Source: JANPPS01 sp031428635
GTDB lineage: Bacteria; Pseudomonadota; Alphaproteobacteria; Acetobacterales; Acetobacteraceae
Reading direction: 5' to 3'
DNA: 5,243 nucleotides
NCBI GenBank assembly: GCA_031428635.1
Contig: JANPPS010000246.1
Location: 1 to 5,243, forward strand
The first letter of the stretch is position 1. Each line of letters begins with the position of its first letter. A program made the position numbers and the translations under genes. The notes below the pieces were generated by a model. It made no database searches and had not been told where the DNA came from. It was given only the letters and a program-made list of their open reading frames with translations. Below are positions 5,004 to 5,243 of the stretch, one piece after another.

Positions 5004-5243
5004 ATGAGGGTCCTCATCTGGCAATGGGGCCGGCGCGGTGCCGGGCCGCGTGTGGCGGCGATGCTCGCGCAGCATCTATCGGACGTGCCGGGAACAACAG
5101 CGCTGCTGTCGCTCTCGACCGGGGCTGAGCTGCTGCGCGCCCGGGTGCCGCCGGTCACCGACCTATTCTTCAAAACCTATGGCGGGCTACCGGGCCTGGT
5201 GCGCCGGGCGGCGACGGCGCCGTTGCTGGTGCCCCGGCTGGAG
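5004..5243 (+). CDS. Probable glycosyltransferase, N-terminal fragment (continues past the right edge)
   Basis: 80 codons are visible and the frame is open to the last base. The start MRVLIWQWGRRGAGPRVAA (1-19) fits the first beta strand and glycine-rich loop of a GT-B glycosyltransferase N-terminal domain, and is a form I associate with group 1 glycosyltransferases. It is followed by an alpha helix (17-26) and a second strand region TALLSLSTGAELL (32-44), the strand-helix alternation expected of this domain. The donor-binding half with the EX7E motif lies outside the window, so the family call rests on the N-terminus and on the complete glycosyltransferase gene just upstream. The ATG at 5004 is preferred over the in-frame ATG at 4923 because the family pattern begins exactly there; neither has a good Shine-Dalgarno. 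Confidence 0.75.
   Translation, partial: MRVLIWQWGRRGAGPRVAAMLAQHLSDVPGTTALLSLSTGAELLRARVPPVTDLFFKTYGGLPGLVRRAATAPLLVPRLE

Noticed and set aside
4166..5173. A 335-codon open frame on the minus strand across the glycosyltransferase genes
   Set aside because: Its product is dominated by Arg, Gly, His and Pro with no recognisable domain, as expected for the antisense of GC-rich coding DNA. The plus-strand proteins have clear family motifs.

Overview
The window is GC-rich (by eye about two thirds G+C, with strong G/C preference at third codon positions) and densely coding. It reads as chromosomal DNA of an alphaproteobacterium. The best evidence is the block bolA <-> J-domain gene - cobS - cobT, a gene order that recurs in alphaproteobacteria using the aerobic, cobaltochelatase (CobNST) route to cobalamin. 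The style of the two glycosyltransferases at the right end, especially the N-terminus MRVLIWQWGRRGAGPR, reminds me of Rhodospirillales/Acetobacteraceae, but that is recollection and does not assign a taxon.

Left third (1-1717, minus strand, read right to left): a gene for a small protein with an N-terminal Cys/His cluster and a C-terminal J domain, then cobS (AAA+ ATPase subunit of cobaltochelatase), then the first 15 complete codons of cobT, cut by the window edge. cobT appears to start at TTG, with only one codon between it and the cobS stop, in the same frame. A short inverted repeat sits just upstream of the cobS start codon.

Middle (1718-3657): bolA is on the plus strand, divergent from the J-domain gene across 78 bp. 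It converges on a minus-strand pair: an upstream zinc hydrolase gene of the aspartoacylase/succinylglutamate desuccinylase family, and a downstream DUF2889 gene. The pair is 9 bp apart, and the stop codon of the first overlaps the Shine-Dalgarno of the second, so the two are almost certainly cotranscribed. A GC hairpin lies between the convergent bolA and DUF2889 stops.

Right third (3658-5243, plus strand): after a 76-bp divergent spacer comes a complete GT4-type glycosyltransferase gene. A 100-bp G-rich spacer follows, then the start of a second glycosyltransferase-like gene that runs off the window. These look like the beginning of a surface-glycan locus unrelated to the cobalamin block.

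Functionally, CobS and CobT form the ATPase module that works with CobN (not in the window) to insert Co2+ into hydrogenobyrinic acid a,c-diamide. The J-domain protein is a candidate co-chaperone for that machine or for a neighbouring process. BolA points to iron-sulfur or redox-linked regulation. The hydrolase/DUF2889 pair has no assigned substrate. I see no mobile elements, CRISPR arrays, tRNA or rRNA genes, and no gene-free stretch longer than 100 bp. I did not find a clearly new system; the most useful leads are the J-domain gene next to cobS and the hydrolase-DUF2889 pair.
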